Source: Actinomycetes bacterium
GTDB lineage: Bacteria; Actinomycetota; Acidimicrobiia; Acidimicrobiales; Ilumatobacteraceae
Reading direction: 5' to 3'
NCBI GenBank assembly: GCA_025356335.1
Contig: JANXUF010000119.1
Coordinates: 1-64,000, forward strand
Length of the DNA: 64,000 nt
Part shown: one piece after another, positions 1 to 7,722 of the stretch
Layout: each line of letters opens with the position of its first letter
How positions within the stretch are numbered: position 1 is the first letter of the stretch
Made by a program: the position numbers and the translations under genes
The notes under the pieces: model-generated
What the model saw: the letters and a program-made list of their open reading frames with translations, nothing else
Databases searched by the model: none
What the model was told of the DNA's origin: nothing

Positions 1-751
1 CGTCGATCAGCACCTCGGCTGTCGCGCCGAGTGCATCAGCGATGCCGGCGATGTACACCAGCGGAAGGAAGTGGTCGGGCGTCGGAACGGCGAGTCGTAC
101 GTCGGGGTGACTTCCGAGCGTGGCAATCTGCCCGGGAGAGGTGGTCATCAAGCGCCGCGCTTCATCATCGAAACGGTGCGCCCAGTCGAAACCGGTGTCG
201 GGCAGGTTCTGGTCGATCATGCCGAGGTGATGCACCACGTTGCCGCTACCGACGATGAGAACGCCCCGGTCGAGCAGCGGGGCGAGCGCACGCCCGACCT
301 GGAGGTGGTAGTCGAATGGTTTGTCAGCGTTGATCGACAGTTGCACCACCGGGATGTTGGCTTCAGGGAACGCGTGGGCGAGTACCGACCAAGTGCCGTG
401 GTCGAGGCCCCAACTGTCGTGGTCGAGCCCGACCCAGGTTGGCGCGAGCAGATCGACGATCTCGGCTGCGAGCGCGGGATCGCCAGGCGCTGGATACTCG
501 AAATCGAACAGTGCCTGCGGAAAGCCGTAGAAGTCGTGGATCGTGCGTGGTCGCGGCATTGCCGTGACGGCTGTCGCGTTGATGTACCAGTGCGCCGAGA
601 TGCACACGATGGCCCGCGGCGTGCTGGTGACCGCACCGAACTCACGCCATGCACGGGTGTAGCGGTTGTCGTCCAAGGTGTTCATCGGGCTGCCGTGGCC
701 GAAGAACACGGCCGGCATCACCGTCGTTGCTGATGAGTCTGCAGAATCCAT
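1..751 (-). CDS. 4,5-DOPA dioxygenase extradiol-like protein (LigB/YgiD family), C-terminus outside window
   Basis: The minus-strand frame opens at ATG (751-749) and runs off the left edge after 250 codons. Family features are visible in order: FFGHGSPMN near residue 18, ISAHWY near 50, DHGTWSVL near 119 and GSGNVVHHLG near 168. These give the His residues that bind the metal in class III extradiol dioxygenases of the YgiD type. Such enzymes open catecholic rings; some plant-like members act on DOPA, but the substrate here cannot be told. An AGGA-like RBS (GGAAGGACTC) precedes the ATG. The family is about 260 residues long, so nearly the whole gene is present. It is followed upstream by a divergent gap and an enoyl-CoA hydratase on the same strand. 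Confidence 0.85.
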   Translation of the reverse strand, partial: MDSADSSATTVMPAVFFGHGSPMNTLDDNRYTRAWREFGAVTSTPRAIVCISAHWYINATAVTAMPRPRTIHDFYGFPQALFDFEYPAPGDPALAAEIVDLLAPTWVGLDHDSWGLDHGTWSVLAHAFPEANIPVVQLSINADKPFDYHLQVGRALAPLLDRGVLIVGSGNVVHHLGMIDQNLPDTGFDWAHRFDDEARRLMTTSPGQIATLGSHPDVRLAVPTPDHFLPLVYIAGIADALGATAEVLID

Positions 752-836
752 GAGTCCTTCCTAGCGGCTCGATCGCCGAGACGCGTGGCTCACCGGGACC
801 GGCACCGCCGCCGGGCCAGTCGCAGCGTGCGTGAGA

Positions 837-1646
837 TCAGCTTCCTCTGAACACCGGCATGCGTTTTTCGAGGAATGCCTTCGCCCCTTCACGGTGATCG
901 TCGGTCGTGAACAGCTCGGCAAGACTGCTGCTGACCCACGCCCCGAGCTGGTTCCAGTCCGGATCGAGCGCCTCACGCAGGCCTGCCTTGATGCGTTGCA
1001 CCGCGAGTGGCGGGTTGGAGGCGATCCGCTTGGCGATCGACAATGTCACCGGGATCAACACGTCGTGCGGGACGACCCGTCCGACGAGACCGATCTCCTT
1101 GGCCCGCTGCGCGTCGATCACCTCACCCGTGAAGAGCAGCTCTGCCGCAGTCTCACGACCGACGAGTTGACTCAGCCGGCCGAGGCCGGCGACGTCGCTG
1201 ACCAAACCTCGTAGCACGAACAGTTCGCCGAACTTTGCCCGCTCGCTGGCGACGCGCAGGTCTGCCATCATCGCCAGTTCCATGCCCCAGCCGACAGCAG
1301 CGCCATTGACAGCGGCGATGATCGGGATGTCGCACTGCAACAACGCGTCGGCGGCGGGTGTCAGCCTCGGTGCCCGGTCGCCGGAGATCGGTGAGGGAGC
1401 AGTTCGTTCACCGCCGCCCATCACCTGGCGGACGTCGTCGCCGCTGCAGAACGCCGGATCCGAACCGGTGACGATCAGGCAGCGGATACCAGCAGCAGGT
1501 GCAGCGCGCACGAGGCGTTCGAGTTCGGCGTACATCTCGTGAGTCAGCGCATTGCGGGTCGCCGGACGGTTCAGACTGATGATGCCGGTGTGATCGATCA
1601 CCGCCCAACGGACGTCGTCGAAGGGTGCAGCTTCGGGCGATGACAT
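837..1646 (-). CDS. Enoyl-CoA hydratase/isomerase (crotonase) family protein
   Basis: This 269-residue protein has the size of a crotonase. The oxyanion-hole segments FCSGDD (about residues 66-71) and NGAAVGWGMELA (about 115-126) are clear. After the second comes the usual FGE..VLRGL..D.AG.GRL segment, where Asp stands at one of the two positions that carry Glu in classical hydratases. The activity could therefore be hydratase, isomerase or another crotonase reaction. It probably acts in fatty-acid or aromatic-acid CoA breakdown in the cytoplasm. The ATG start is at 1646. It lies 85 bp upstream of the DOPA-dioxygenase-like gene on the same strand and may share its transcript. Confidence 0.9.
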   Translation of the reverse strand: MSSPEAAPFDDVRWAVIDHTGIISLNRPATRNALTHEMYAELERLVRAAPAAGIRCLIVTGSDPAFCSGDDVRQVMGGGERTAPSPISGDRAPRLTPAADALLQCDIPIIAAVNGAAVGWGMELAMMADLRVASERAKFGELFVLRGLVSDVAGLGRLSQLVGRETAAELLFTGEVIDAQRAKEIGLVGRVVPHDVLIPVTLSIAKRIASNPPLAVQRIKAGLREALDPDWNQLGAWVSSSLAELFTTDDHREGAKAFLEKRMPVFRGS

Positions 1647-1789
1647 ACGTCCTCCAGTCGCACACCTCGCCGTCGAGGGTGCGTGCCGATCCTATGTGTG
1701 CATCAGCAGCGTCTTCGGGTTGGCCAAACCCTCCACCCTGTCTCATCAGGCTGCGGATAGCGTCAGGGGCATTCGACGAGGAGGTTGTG

Positions 1790-2029
1790 ATGAACGACGA
1801 GGAACTGCTGCAACGGATCCATGAACTGGTCGCCGAGGAACACGCCCTCGAATCGGGTGCGGCGCACGCGCTGACGGACGAACAGCGTCGCCGTCAGTCT
1901 GCGCTCGAGGTGTCCTTGGACCAGTGTTGGGACCTGCTGCGTCAGCGCCGCGCCCGTCGTCAATACGGGCAGGACCCTGACAAGGCTGCCGTTCGCCCGG
2001 AGGAAGTCGTCGAGCACTACCGCCAGTAG
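1790..2029 (+). CDS. Small DUF2630-family protein
   Basis: This 79-residue acidic protein starts at ATG 1790, preceded by a strong RBS (GAGGAGG, about 5 nt away). The open frame extends further upstream, but the RBS decides this start. The sequence begins MNDEELLQRIHELVAEEH and continues with two helices rich in Arg, Glu and Gln, ending in RPEEVVEHYRQ. This pattern matches the small actinobacterial DUF2630 family, whose function is unknown. It stands alone on the plus strand between minus-strand genes. Confidence 0.75.
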   Translation: MNDEELLQRIHELVAEEHALESGAAHALTDEQRRRQSALEVSLDQCWDLLRQRRARRQYGQDPDKAAVRPEEVVEHYRQ

Positions 2030-2044
2030 ATCCGGCGGGCTGCC

Positions 2045-2100
2045 CGCCGGCGACGAGGCCTGCCGGCGACGAGCCGTTCCGGCGACGAGCCGTTCCGGCT
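2045..2100. repeat. Tandem repeat, about 3 x 16 bp, after the VIT-gene stop
   Basis: The units read CCGGCGACGAGCCGTT with small changes, repeated about three times between the stop codons of two converging genes. It begins directly after the TAG of the minus-strand VIT gene. It belongs to a set of similar arrays in this window. Confidence 0.8.
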
Positions 2101-2872
2101 AGGAGACGGCGGTTCCGAACAGCGAACCGATGCCGTAGGTGATCGCCGACGCCAGCACGACGATCGCCAGTTGCCGAGCGCCGCCGCGGACGGCGGAATT
2201 CCCGCTCGAGGAGCTGACAGCACCGCCGACGACGAGGCTGGCGCTGGCTGTCAGCATGACGGACCACGCCTCGGCGACACCTCCCTGCATGAAGAACCAC
2301 GGTGTCAGCGGGATCAGTGCGCCGACGGCGAACAGTGCGAGCGAACTGCCGGCAGCGACGAATGGTGAGCCGAGTTCGTTCGGATTGACGCCGAACATCG
2401 TTCGGGCCGTGAAGCTGAGGAAGCGGTCCTCGTCCAATGGCAGTTCCGTGCTCGCCCGCCTGGCCGTCTCGTCGCCGAAACCGTCCTCCACGAGTTGACT
2501 GCTCAACTCGTCGAGCACGAGTTTCGGGTTGCGGCCGATCAGGCGTCGCAGTTCGGTGAGCACCCCTCCGGAGAGTTCGGCCTGGCTGCGCACCGAGACC
2601 CACTCGCCGGCAGCCATCGAGAATGCTCCGGCGATGAGGCTGGCGAAGCCGGCGAGGCGGACGGCAGCCTGTGTCCCGTTGGCCCCGGCAATCGCCAGGA
2701 TGAGGCAGAGGTTGGTGACGAGACCGTCATTGATACCGAGGACCGCTGCACGGGCACCGCCCCTGGCGACCTGCTGCGCCTTGTGCCGCAATGCAGCCGT
2801 GTCGGCGGATCCGTCGTCGACGCGTGCAGCGATCGGGATCCGCATCGGCCGCCCGCCGTCGTCGTCACTCAC
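2099..2872 (-). CDS. VIT1/CCC1-family transporter (Fe2+/Mn2+)
   Basis: The 257-residue membrane protein carries the family signature AVLGINDGLVTN (about residues 43-54) and the second signature GAFSMAAGEWVSVRSQ (about 81-96). A charged cytosolic loop (about 97-155) and three more C-terminal membrane segments follow, giving five in total. VIT/CCC1 proteins move ferrous iron or manganese across membranes; bacterial members mostly export or sequester them. The start is GTG 2872, which overlaps the TGA of the upstream selenocysteine peroxiredoxin as GTGA. The two proteins are therefore translationally coupled, which suggests joint use in metal and peroxide homeostasis. Confidence 0.88.
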   Translation of the reverse strand: MSDDDGGRPMRIPIAARVDDGSADTAALRHKAQQVARGGARAAVLGINDGLVTNLCLILAIAGANGTQAAVRLAGFASLIAGAFSMAAGEWVSVRSQAELSGGVLTELRRLIGRNPKLVLDELSSQLVEDGFGDETARRASTELPLDEDRFLSFTARTMFGVNPNELGSPFVAAGSSLALFAVGALIPLTPWFFMQGGVAEAWSVMLTASASLVVGGAVSSSSGNSAVRGGARQLAIVVLASAITYGIGSLFGTAVS

Positions 2873-3330
2873 GCCTGGAGGACCGCCAGGTCTGCGAGTA
2901 CGTCTGCGGCGTGGCGGGCGACATCGGTGACTTCGTAGGCTCGTCTGACGATGCCATCCGGGTCGATGAGGAACGAAGCGCGTTCCGGGTAGTCCGAATA
3001 CTGGTGACCGGACGGCCTGACGACGCCGTACGCCGTGCCGACGGCCCGATCAACGTCGCTGAGCAGCCGATAGGCGAAACCCTGGGCCGTGGCGAATGCG
3101 AGGTTCTCGTCCGGCGTGTCGAACGATGCGCCCAGCACGATGCAGTCTGCCGCTGCGAATTCGTCGGAGCTGTCACGCAGCGCCTGTCCCTGAATTGTTC
3201 AACCGGGTGTCGAGGCCTTCGGGTACCACCACAGCAGCACCCAGTGCCCGCGCAGGTCGTCGAGGGCGACGAGGTTGCCGTGCTGGTCGGGAAGGGTGAA
3301 CGTCGGCGCTGTTGTTCCTGCAGTGAGCAT
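2869..3330 (-). CDS. Selenocysteine-containing peroxiredoxin, PrxQ/Bcp type (in-frame UGA at codon 44)
   Basis: From ATG 3330 the frame reads MLTAGTTAPTFTLPDQHG, a normal Bcp N-terminus, and then WWYPKASTPG followed by TGA (3201-3199). After it come TIQGQALRDSSDEF and a normal thioredoxin-fold C-terminus, ending at 2869. In Bcp/PrxQ proteins the segment is YPK..TPGCT..., so the UGA sits exactly on the peroxidatic cysteine. Read as Sec it gives 153 residues, the usual family length. The CxxxxC resolving cysteine is missing (Gln at +5); the only Cys is residue 63. Nothing else in the frame is damaged. It lies 39 bp downstream of an LLM oxidoreductase and overlaps the VIT gene by GTGA. Standard gene callers would miss the N-terminal third. 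A one-base nonsense mutation is the alternative; the second such gene at 63.3-63.8 kb argues against it. Confidence 0.85.
3158..3196 (-). promoter_or_regulatory. Possible bacterial SECIS hairpin of the PrxQ-type selenoprotein
   Basis: Starting 2 nt after the UGA, AAUUC (3196-3192) can pair with GAAUU (3162-3158). Inside lies an imperfect stem (GGG.C.G.CGC against GCG.G.C.G.UCC by position) closing a small UGC loop about 20 nt after the UGA. Bacterial SECIS elements place the apical loop roughly 16-37 nt downstream. The inner stem has several mismatches, so this is a weak structural prediction. Confidence 0.4.
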
Positions 3331-3369
3331 CGGCCGATGATAGATCGTTCGAGTGCGGACAGACGTCGA

Positions 3370-4413
3370 CTATGACGGAGTGACGGCTCCGTACGCGGCG
3401 ACAACCGGTGCCAGTTCCTCCGGAGAGGCTCCGTGCATGATCACGGCGTCAGCGCCGAGTTGGCGTTGGCGGCGGACGCTCGCAGCGCACTGGGCCGCCG
3501 TCCCCCGTGCCGCTGGAGCGAGCCACTCGTCCGGGAGCAGCGTGGCGATGTGTTCCAACTGCGCTGTCGTGGCGACTGCATCGATAGCCCCGCCGATCGA
3601 TCGCACGAGATCGTCGTTCCGGAAATTGCTGAGCACCGCCGGATCCCACTGATTCGTCGCAACCAGCAGATCGCCGTACCCCTGTAGGTAGGTGGCGAGG
3701 CGGCCGACCGTCTTCTTCAGGCGTACCGCTTCCGGTAGGTGATCACCGACGACGGCGTAGCACGACCAGACGGTCACGGCCGCAGGGTCCCTCCCGGCCT
3801 GCTCCGCCGATCTCTTGACCGTCGCCACGGATCGCTGCAGCGTCTCGTCCGTGAAAAAGGTGTGGAGCACGACCGAGTCGAACACACGCCCTCCGAGCGC
3901 AAGCGAATTGGGTCCGAAGGCGACCAGGCCGAGTCGGATCTGCTCGTCGAAACTCGTGTCGAGACGAAGGAACGGGTAGCGGCCAGCGGGGCCGTCATGA
4001 CCGATCACCGTTTCGCCGTGCCACAAGCGTCGCATCAGCCCGGCGAAGTCCTCGAGTTGAGCGGTCGTGATGTGGGCGAGACCGAGGGCATCGAGCTGCA
4101 ACGGGATTCCTCTCCCGAGCCCGAGCGTGAAACGACCACCCGTCAGGCGGTGCATCGTCGTTGCGCAGGAGGCTGTCACGATGGGGTGACGGGTGTTGTG
4201 GTTCGTCGCTGCCGTTTCGATGAGGAGCGTCTCGGAAGCGACTGCCGCCGCACCGCACAGCGTGGCCGCCTCTTTGATGTTGAAGCGTTCGGAGATGAAG
4301 CCGGTACCGAATCCGAGCGCCTCTCCCTGACGTACTTCCGTCACGATGTCGCCAGGTGACTTCGGTGCTCCGGCCAGTGCGTAGAAACCGAGTTCGGGAT
4401 ACAGCGTCGCCAT
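3370..4413 (-). CDS. LLM-class (luciferase-like) F420-dependent oxidoreductase
   Basis: The 347-residue protein has the luciferase-like barrel. It shows an N-terminal LGFYALAGAP strand, EALGFGTGFISERFNIKEA near residues 31-49, the TAATNHNTRHP segment and GGRFTLGLGRG near residues 91-101. These agree with the actinobacterial F420-dependent oxidoreductases of the TIGR03857 kind. It should use reduced F420 (or flavin) to reduce an unknown substrate in the cytoplasm. It is first in a probable operon with the Sec-peroxiredoxin and the VIT transporter. ATG 4413 is preceded by a short GGAGA-like site. Confidence 0.85.
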   Translation of the reverse strand: MATLYPELGFYALAGAPKSPGDIVTEVRQGEALGFGTGFISERFNIKEAATLCGAAAVASETLLIETAATNHNTRHPIVTASCATTMHRLTGGRFTLGLGRGIPLQLDALGLAHITTAQLEDFAGLMRRLWHGETVIGHDGPAGRYPFLRLDTSFDEQIRLGLVAFGPNSLALGGRVFDSVVLHTFFTDETLQRSVATVKRSAEQAGRDPAAVTVWSCYAVVGDHLPEAVRLKKTVGRLATYLQGYGDLLVATNQWDPAVLSNFRNDDLVRSIGGAIDAVATTAQLEHIATLLPDEWLAPAARGTAAQCAASVRRQRQLGADAVIMHGASPEELAPVVAAYGAVTPS

Positions 4414-4479
4414 GCTCGGAGTCTCCCCGAATACTCCGTCCAGCGGCGAGATGAGCGTGGTTCGCCGGCGATGCAGCGG

Positions 4480-5478
4480 TCAGTGGCCCTTTGCCTTGGA
4501 CTTGGTCGTCGCCCGCGCAGCAGCTTTCGCCCGAGACTGTGCCAGCGCGGCGGCTCTCGCCGCCGCCTTTGCCTGGGCCGCGGCCTGCGCCTTCGCCTGT
4601 GCGGCAGCTTTGGCCAGCGCCTTCGCCTGCGCCTTGGCCTGCGCAACCGTCAGAGCGGGTGCTGCGACGTACGGGGCAGCGCTGACCGAGAAGCTGGAGC
4701 CGGCAGCATCGACGGGGCTGGGAGTCTCCGTCCAGGAACCCTGGTTGAGGGTGATCGACTGCCAATCGAAGGCGTTGCCGCCGAGGCCGCTGGTGACGCC
4801 GTCGGACGTCGTGGCTGACACGTTCGTGAAGGCCGTGTCGACGGGAAGGATTGGCAGGTCTGCCCCGCCAGCGGTGGCCGACGGTGCCTCGACGACCCAT
4901 TCTGCGCTCGTGAAGGTGGCACCTGGCGAGGCGATCGTCGTCGAATAGTTCCAGAGAGCGGCACCGTTGCGTTGATCGGTCATCGTCACCGAGAACACGC
5001 CAGGTCCTGCGCCGATCGTCGTCGTCATGATGTCGCCTGGCTGTACTGGATAGGCGTTCGTGTCGAGGATCGACGAGAGGTTCGGGTAGAACTCTGTCCA
5101 GGCGAAGTGACGGGCGGATCCGTCGGCGGCGCAGGAGATTCCGCTGCCGGCCTGCTCGACCGTGCTCGCTCCCGGCGTCGCTCCGTCGAGGCCGACCCAC
5201 ACGAACGTCGTACGCGGATCGGCCTGGCCACACGTCGTCGAGGGAACGGTCCACGAGCCGGTGGCGGAAGCAAACGTCGTGCCGGAGGCGGCGTAGCCGG
5301 CCCACTTGACACTGACGATGGCTGCCTTGGCTGAAGCGTCGGCTCGGCCGGCGGCAATGGCCGTAGCGGCGGTCGCCACGAGCGCAGCGGCGGCGATCGA
5401 GGCGGCGTATCTGCGCCGCTTCGCCGTCGGTCTGCCAGCGCGGTGCCCGCCCGCGTCGATGAAATTGATGTCGTTCAT
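4480..5478 (-). CDS. Secreted glutamic peptidase of family G1 (peptidase A4) with Ala/Lys tail
   Basis: The chosen start is ATG 5478, with a good RBS (AGAGGCGG) just before it; an upstream in-frame ATG at 5514 lacks one. A signal peptide lies at about residues 24-50. The mature part opens with VKWAGYAASG, typical of G1 peptidases. The catalytic Gln is in STVEQAG and the catalytic Glu in SAEWVVE, both in place. These acid-active proteases are mostly fungal but also occur in bacteria. After about residue 255 the protein ends in some 75 residues made almost only of Ala, Lys, Gln and Arg. This basic helical tail may bind the cell wall or nucleic acid. Confidence 0.85.
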   Translation of the reverse strand: MNDINFIDAGGHRAGRPTAKRRRYAASIAAAALVATAATAIAAGRADASAKAAIVSVKWAGYAASGTTFASATGSWTVPSTTCGQADPRTTFVWVGLDGATPGASTVEQAGSGISCAADGSARHFAWTEFYPNLSSILDTNAYPVQPGDIMTTTIGAGPGVFSVTMTDQRNGAALWNYSTTIASPGATFTSAEWVVEAPSATAGGADLPILPVDTAFTNVSATTSDGVTSGLGGNAFDWQSITLNQGSWTETPSPVDAAGSSFSVSAAPYVAAPALTVAQAKAQAKALAKAAAQAKAQAAAQAKAAARAAALAQSRAKAAARATTKSKAKGH

Positions 5479-5809
5479 TTGTTCCGCCTCTTCGCTGTTT
5501 TTTTGGCGCTGCATCTGGTGTGCGCAGTCGTCGTCGCCGATGTCCGCCGGGACTCGCCAGCGTGCGGCTCTGCGGCGGGTTGCCGCTCTTCCATCACGAT
5601 GAGACTAATGATAACGCTGTACGCAGGGTTTTCTGCAGCATTGAGGACAATTATTCGACATTCTGTGGTGTTTGTCCACGAACAGTGCCTATTGGTGCAC
5701 GTTCCGCACCCATAAGAACGCTGAGCGTGGAGATGCGGCCTTGCCTGTTCGCTCCATCGCTGCGCGGCAGCTTCGGCTAATCTGCGGAAAACGATCGGGG
5801 GATCGACGG
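5479..5809. other. Divergent intergenic region between the peptidase and acyl-CoA ligase genes
   Basis: No convincing gene. The part around 5595-5700 is clearly richer in A and T than its surroundings, which suggests divergent promoters for the secreted peptidase and the AMP-binding enzyme. No certain -35/-10 pair was assigned. Confidence 0.4.
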
Positions 5810-7438
5810 ATGTATGCCGGACACCACGCAATCGAGCGCGCCGACCAGGCGTGTTTCGTCATGGCAGCGACCGGCGAGGTCGTGACCTACGCCGAATTCG
5901 AGCGCCGCACGAACCAACTCGCCCACCTGCTCCATGCCAGTGGGTTCGGGCGACTCGACCACTATTCGATTTTCATGGAGAACAACAGTCGGTATCTCGA
6001 ATGCTGCGGTGCCGGCGAACGCGCCGGGCTGTACTACACCTGCGTCAATTCGCACCTGACCGCCGCAGAGTTGGCCTACATCGTCGACAACAGTGAGTCG
6101 AAGGGACTGATCGTGTCCCGGGAGACGCTCGACGTGGCGCTCGAGGCAATCGCGACATGTCCCAAGCTGACGCTGCTGCTGATCGTCGATCAGCCACCGA
6201 CGTTCGAGGGTGATGAGCGAGGCGACGATGTTCGACATGGCAGCACTCGACATGGCAGCGTTCGACATGGCAGCGAGAGCACCGGCCCGTTCGTCGACTA
6301 TGTCGAGGCGATCTCGGCATTCCCGGACACACCGATCGACGATGAATGGGCCGGAGCAGCGATGCTCTACTCGTCGGGTACGACCGGTCAGCCGAAGGGC
6401 ATCATCCGCGAGCTCCCGATGATGCCTCCGGGCGAACGGTTGCCGTTGTTCGAGTTTCTCGGTGATCTGTGGCAGTACCGCCACGGCATGATCTACCTGT
6501 CTCCGGCACCGCTCTATCACTCGGCACCGCAGGCAGCCGTCGGCACCACGATCCGCTACGGCGGCACGGTGATCATCATGGAACATTTCGACCCCGAGGA
6601 GTACCTGGCGCTCGTCGAGCGGTTCGGAGTCACTCATACACAACTCGTGCCGACGATGTTCAGCCGGATGCTCAAACTGCCGGAAGAGGTTCGGTCACGC
6701 TACGACACGTCGTCACTGGAAATAGCCGTGCACGCGGCCGCCCCCTGTCCGATTCCCGTCAAGCAGGCGATGATCGAGTGGTGGGGGCCGATCATCTTCG
6801 AGTACTACGGAGCGACAGAGGCGATCGGGTTCACTGCATGCAACTCAGAGGAATGGCTGAGCCATCCCGGCACGGTGGGTCAGGTCAAGCTCGGAGAATT
6901 GCACATCCTCGACGACGACATGCAGGAGTGTCCCGTCGGTGCGCCGGGCACGATCTGGTTCCGAACCGCCAACCGGCTGCGGTACTTCCACGACGAAGTC
7001 AAGAGTCGTGAAGCATCGTCGGCCGACGGATCGATGGCGACCGTCGGCGATGTCGGCTACACGGACGATGAGGGCTATCTCTACCTCACAGACCGCAAGA
7101 CCTTCATGATCATCTCCGGTGGCGTCAACATCTATCCGCAGGAGTGCGAGAACCTGTTGATCACCCATCCAAAGGTCGCTGATGCCGCCGTATTCGGTGT
7201 GCCGAACGTCGATCTCGGCGAGGAGGTCAAGGCGGTCGTGCAGGTGATGCCCGGCAACGAGCCAGGGCCGGCATTGGCCAGCGAACTCATCGCCTTCTGC
7301 CGGATCCACCTTGCCAAACAGAAGTGCCCGCGCTCCATCGACTTCGAGGCCCAACTGCCACGACTGCCAACGGGCAAGCTGTACAAGCGGCTGCTACGTG
7401 ATCGCTACTGGCCGGAGGGCATGACCCGCATCGTCTAG
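5810..7438 (+). CDS. Acyl-CoA synthetase (AMP-binding, ANL superfamily)
   Basis: ATG 5810 is preceded by GGGGGAT; the frame is open further upstream without similarity. The 542-residue protein has the ANL motifs in order: the P-loop YSSGTTGQPKGI (about residues 187-198), EYYGATE (about 328-334) and the hinge and C-terminal part TDRKTFMIISGGVNIYP. It ends with LPTGKLYKRLLRD, which carries the catalytic Lys. It activates a carboxylic acid as AMP ester and then CoA thioester. Around residues 141-156 a 15-bp DNA repeat inserts three in-frame RHGS units in a surface loop before the P-loop. The exact acid is unknown; LC-FACS or aryl-CoA ligase are both possible. Confidence 0.9.
   Translation: MYAGHHAIERADQACFVMAATGEVVTYAEFERRTNQLAHLLHASGFGRLDHYSIFMENNSRYLECCGAGERAGLYYTCVNSHLTAAELAYIVDNSESKGLIVSRETLDVALEAIATCPKLTLLLIVDQPPTFEGDERGDDVRHGSTRHGSVRHGSESTGPFVDYVEAISAFPDTPIDDEWAGAAMLYSSGTTGQPKGIIRELPMMPPGERLPLFEFLGDLWQYRHGMIYLSPAPLYHSAPQAAVGTTIRYGGTVIIMEHFDPEEYLALVERFGVTHTQLVPTMFSRMLKLPEEVRSRYDTSSLEIAVHAAAPCPIPVKQAMIEWWGPIIFEYYGATEAIGFTACNSEEWLSHPGTVGQVKLGELHILDDDMQECPVGAPGTIWFRTANRLRYFHDEVKSREASSADGSMATVGDVGYTDDEGYLYLTDRKTFMIISGGVNIYPQECENLLITHPKVADAAVFGVPNVDLGEEVKAVVQVMPGNEPGPALASELIAFCRIHLAKQKCPRSIDFEAQLPRLPTGKLYKRLLRDRYWPEGMTRIV
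6227..6275 (+). repeat. In-frame 3 x 15-bp repeat inside the acyl-CoA synthetase gene
   Basis: CGACATGGCAGC is repeated three times with 15-bp period, giving three RHGS blocks in the protein. The reading frame is kept, so the repeat is tolerated as a loop extension. Confidence 0.8.
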
Positions 7439-7722
7439 GTGTACCTCTGGTGCTTTGACGTCCATCGTTCGCTCGTCCCTCGCTCACTCCTGTCGGTCGA
7501 TGGAATCGGAGCGGCTTCGCCGCGCTCAGCTCACGACGGCGGCCGGCACGCTGTCCCGATGCCGCCGATCGGTGGCGACTGCCCCCTGACCGCCGACGGA
7601 GTCGGTGACTGGCAGCGGTTGCCGACCGCAATCACCCGCACAGTGACCACGCAAACATTCGTGGCCACAGCATCGAGCCGTCTCGTCGATGCGTCACCGG
7701 ATGTCGATGGAGAGCGCAGCCG
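7439..7722. other. Convergent intergenic region with one short hairpin
   Basis: The region lies between two converging genes. GCGGC-TTC-GCCGC (7511-7523) can form a tight GC hairpin and could end transcription, though no U-tract follows. No gene is supported in the remaining sequence. Confidence 0.35.

Noticed and set aside
2869..3138. Reading the peroxiredoxin as an 89-residue truncated protein or as a pseudogene
   Set aside because: The upstream 43 codons carry a complete Bcp N-terminus in the same frame, and the UGA falls exactly on the catalytic Cys. A random nonsense mutation would rarely do this, and a second gene shows the same feature.
3158..3196. Calling the hairpin behind the first UGA a certain SECIS element
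   Set aside because: The inner stem has several mismatches. It is listed only as possible; the hairpin of the second gene is clearly better.
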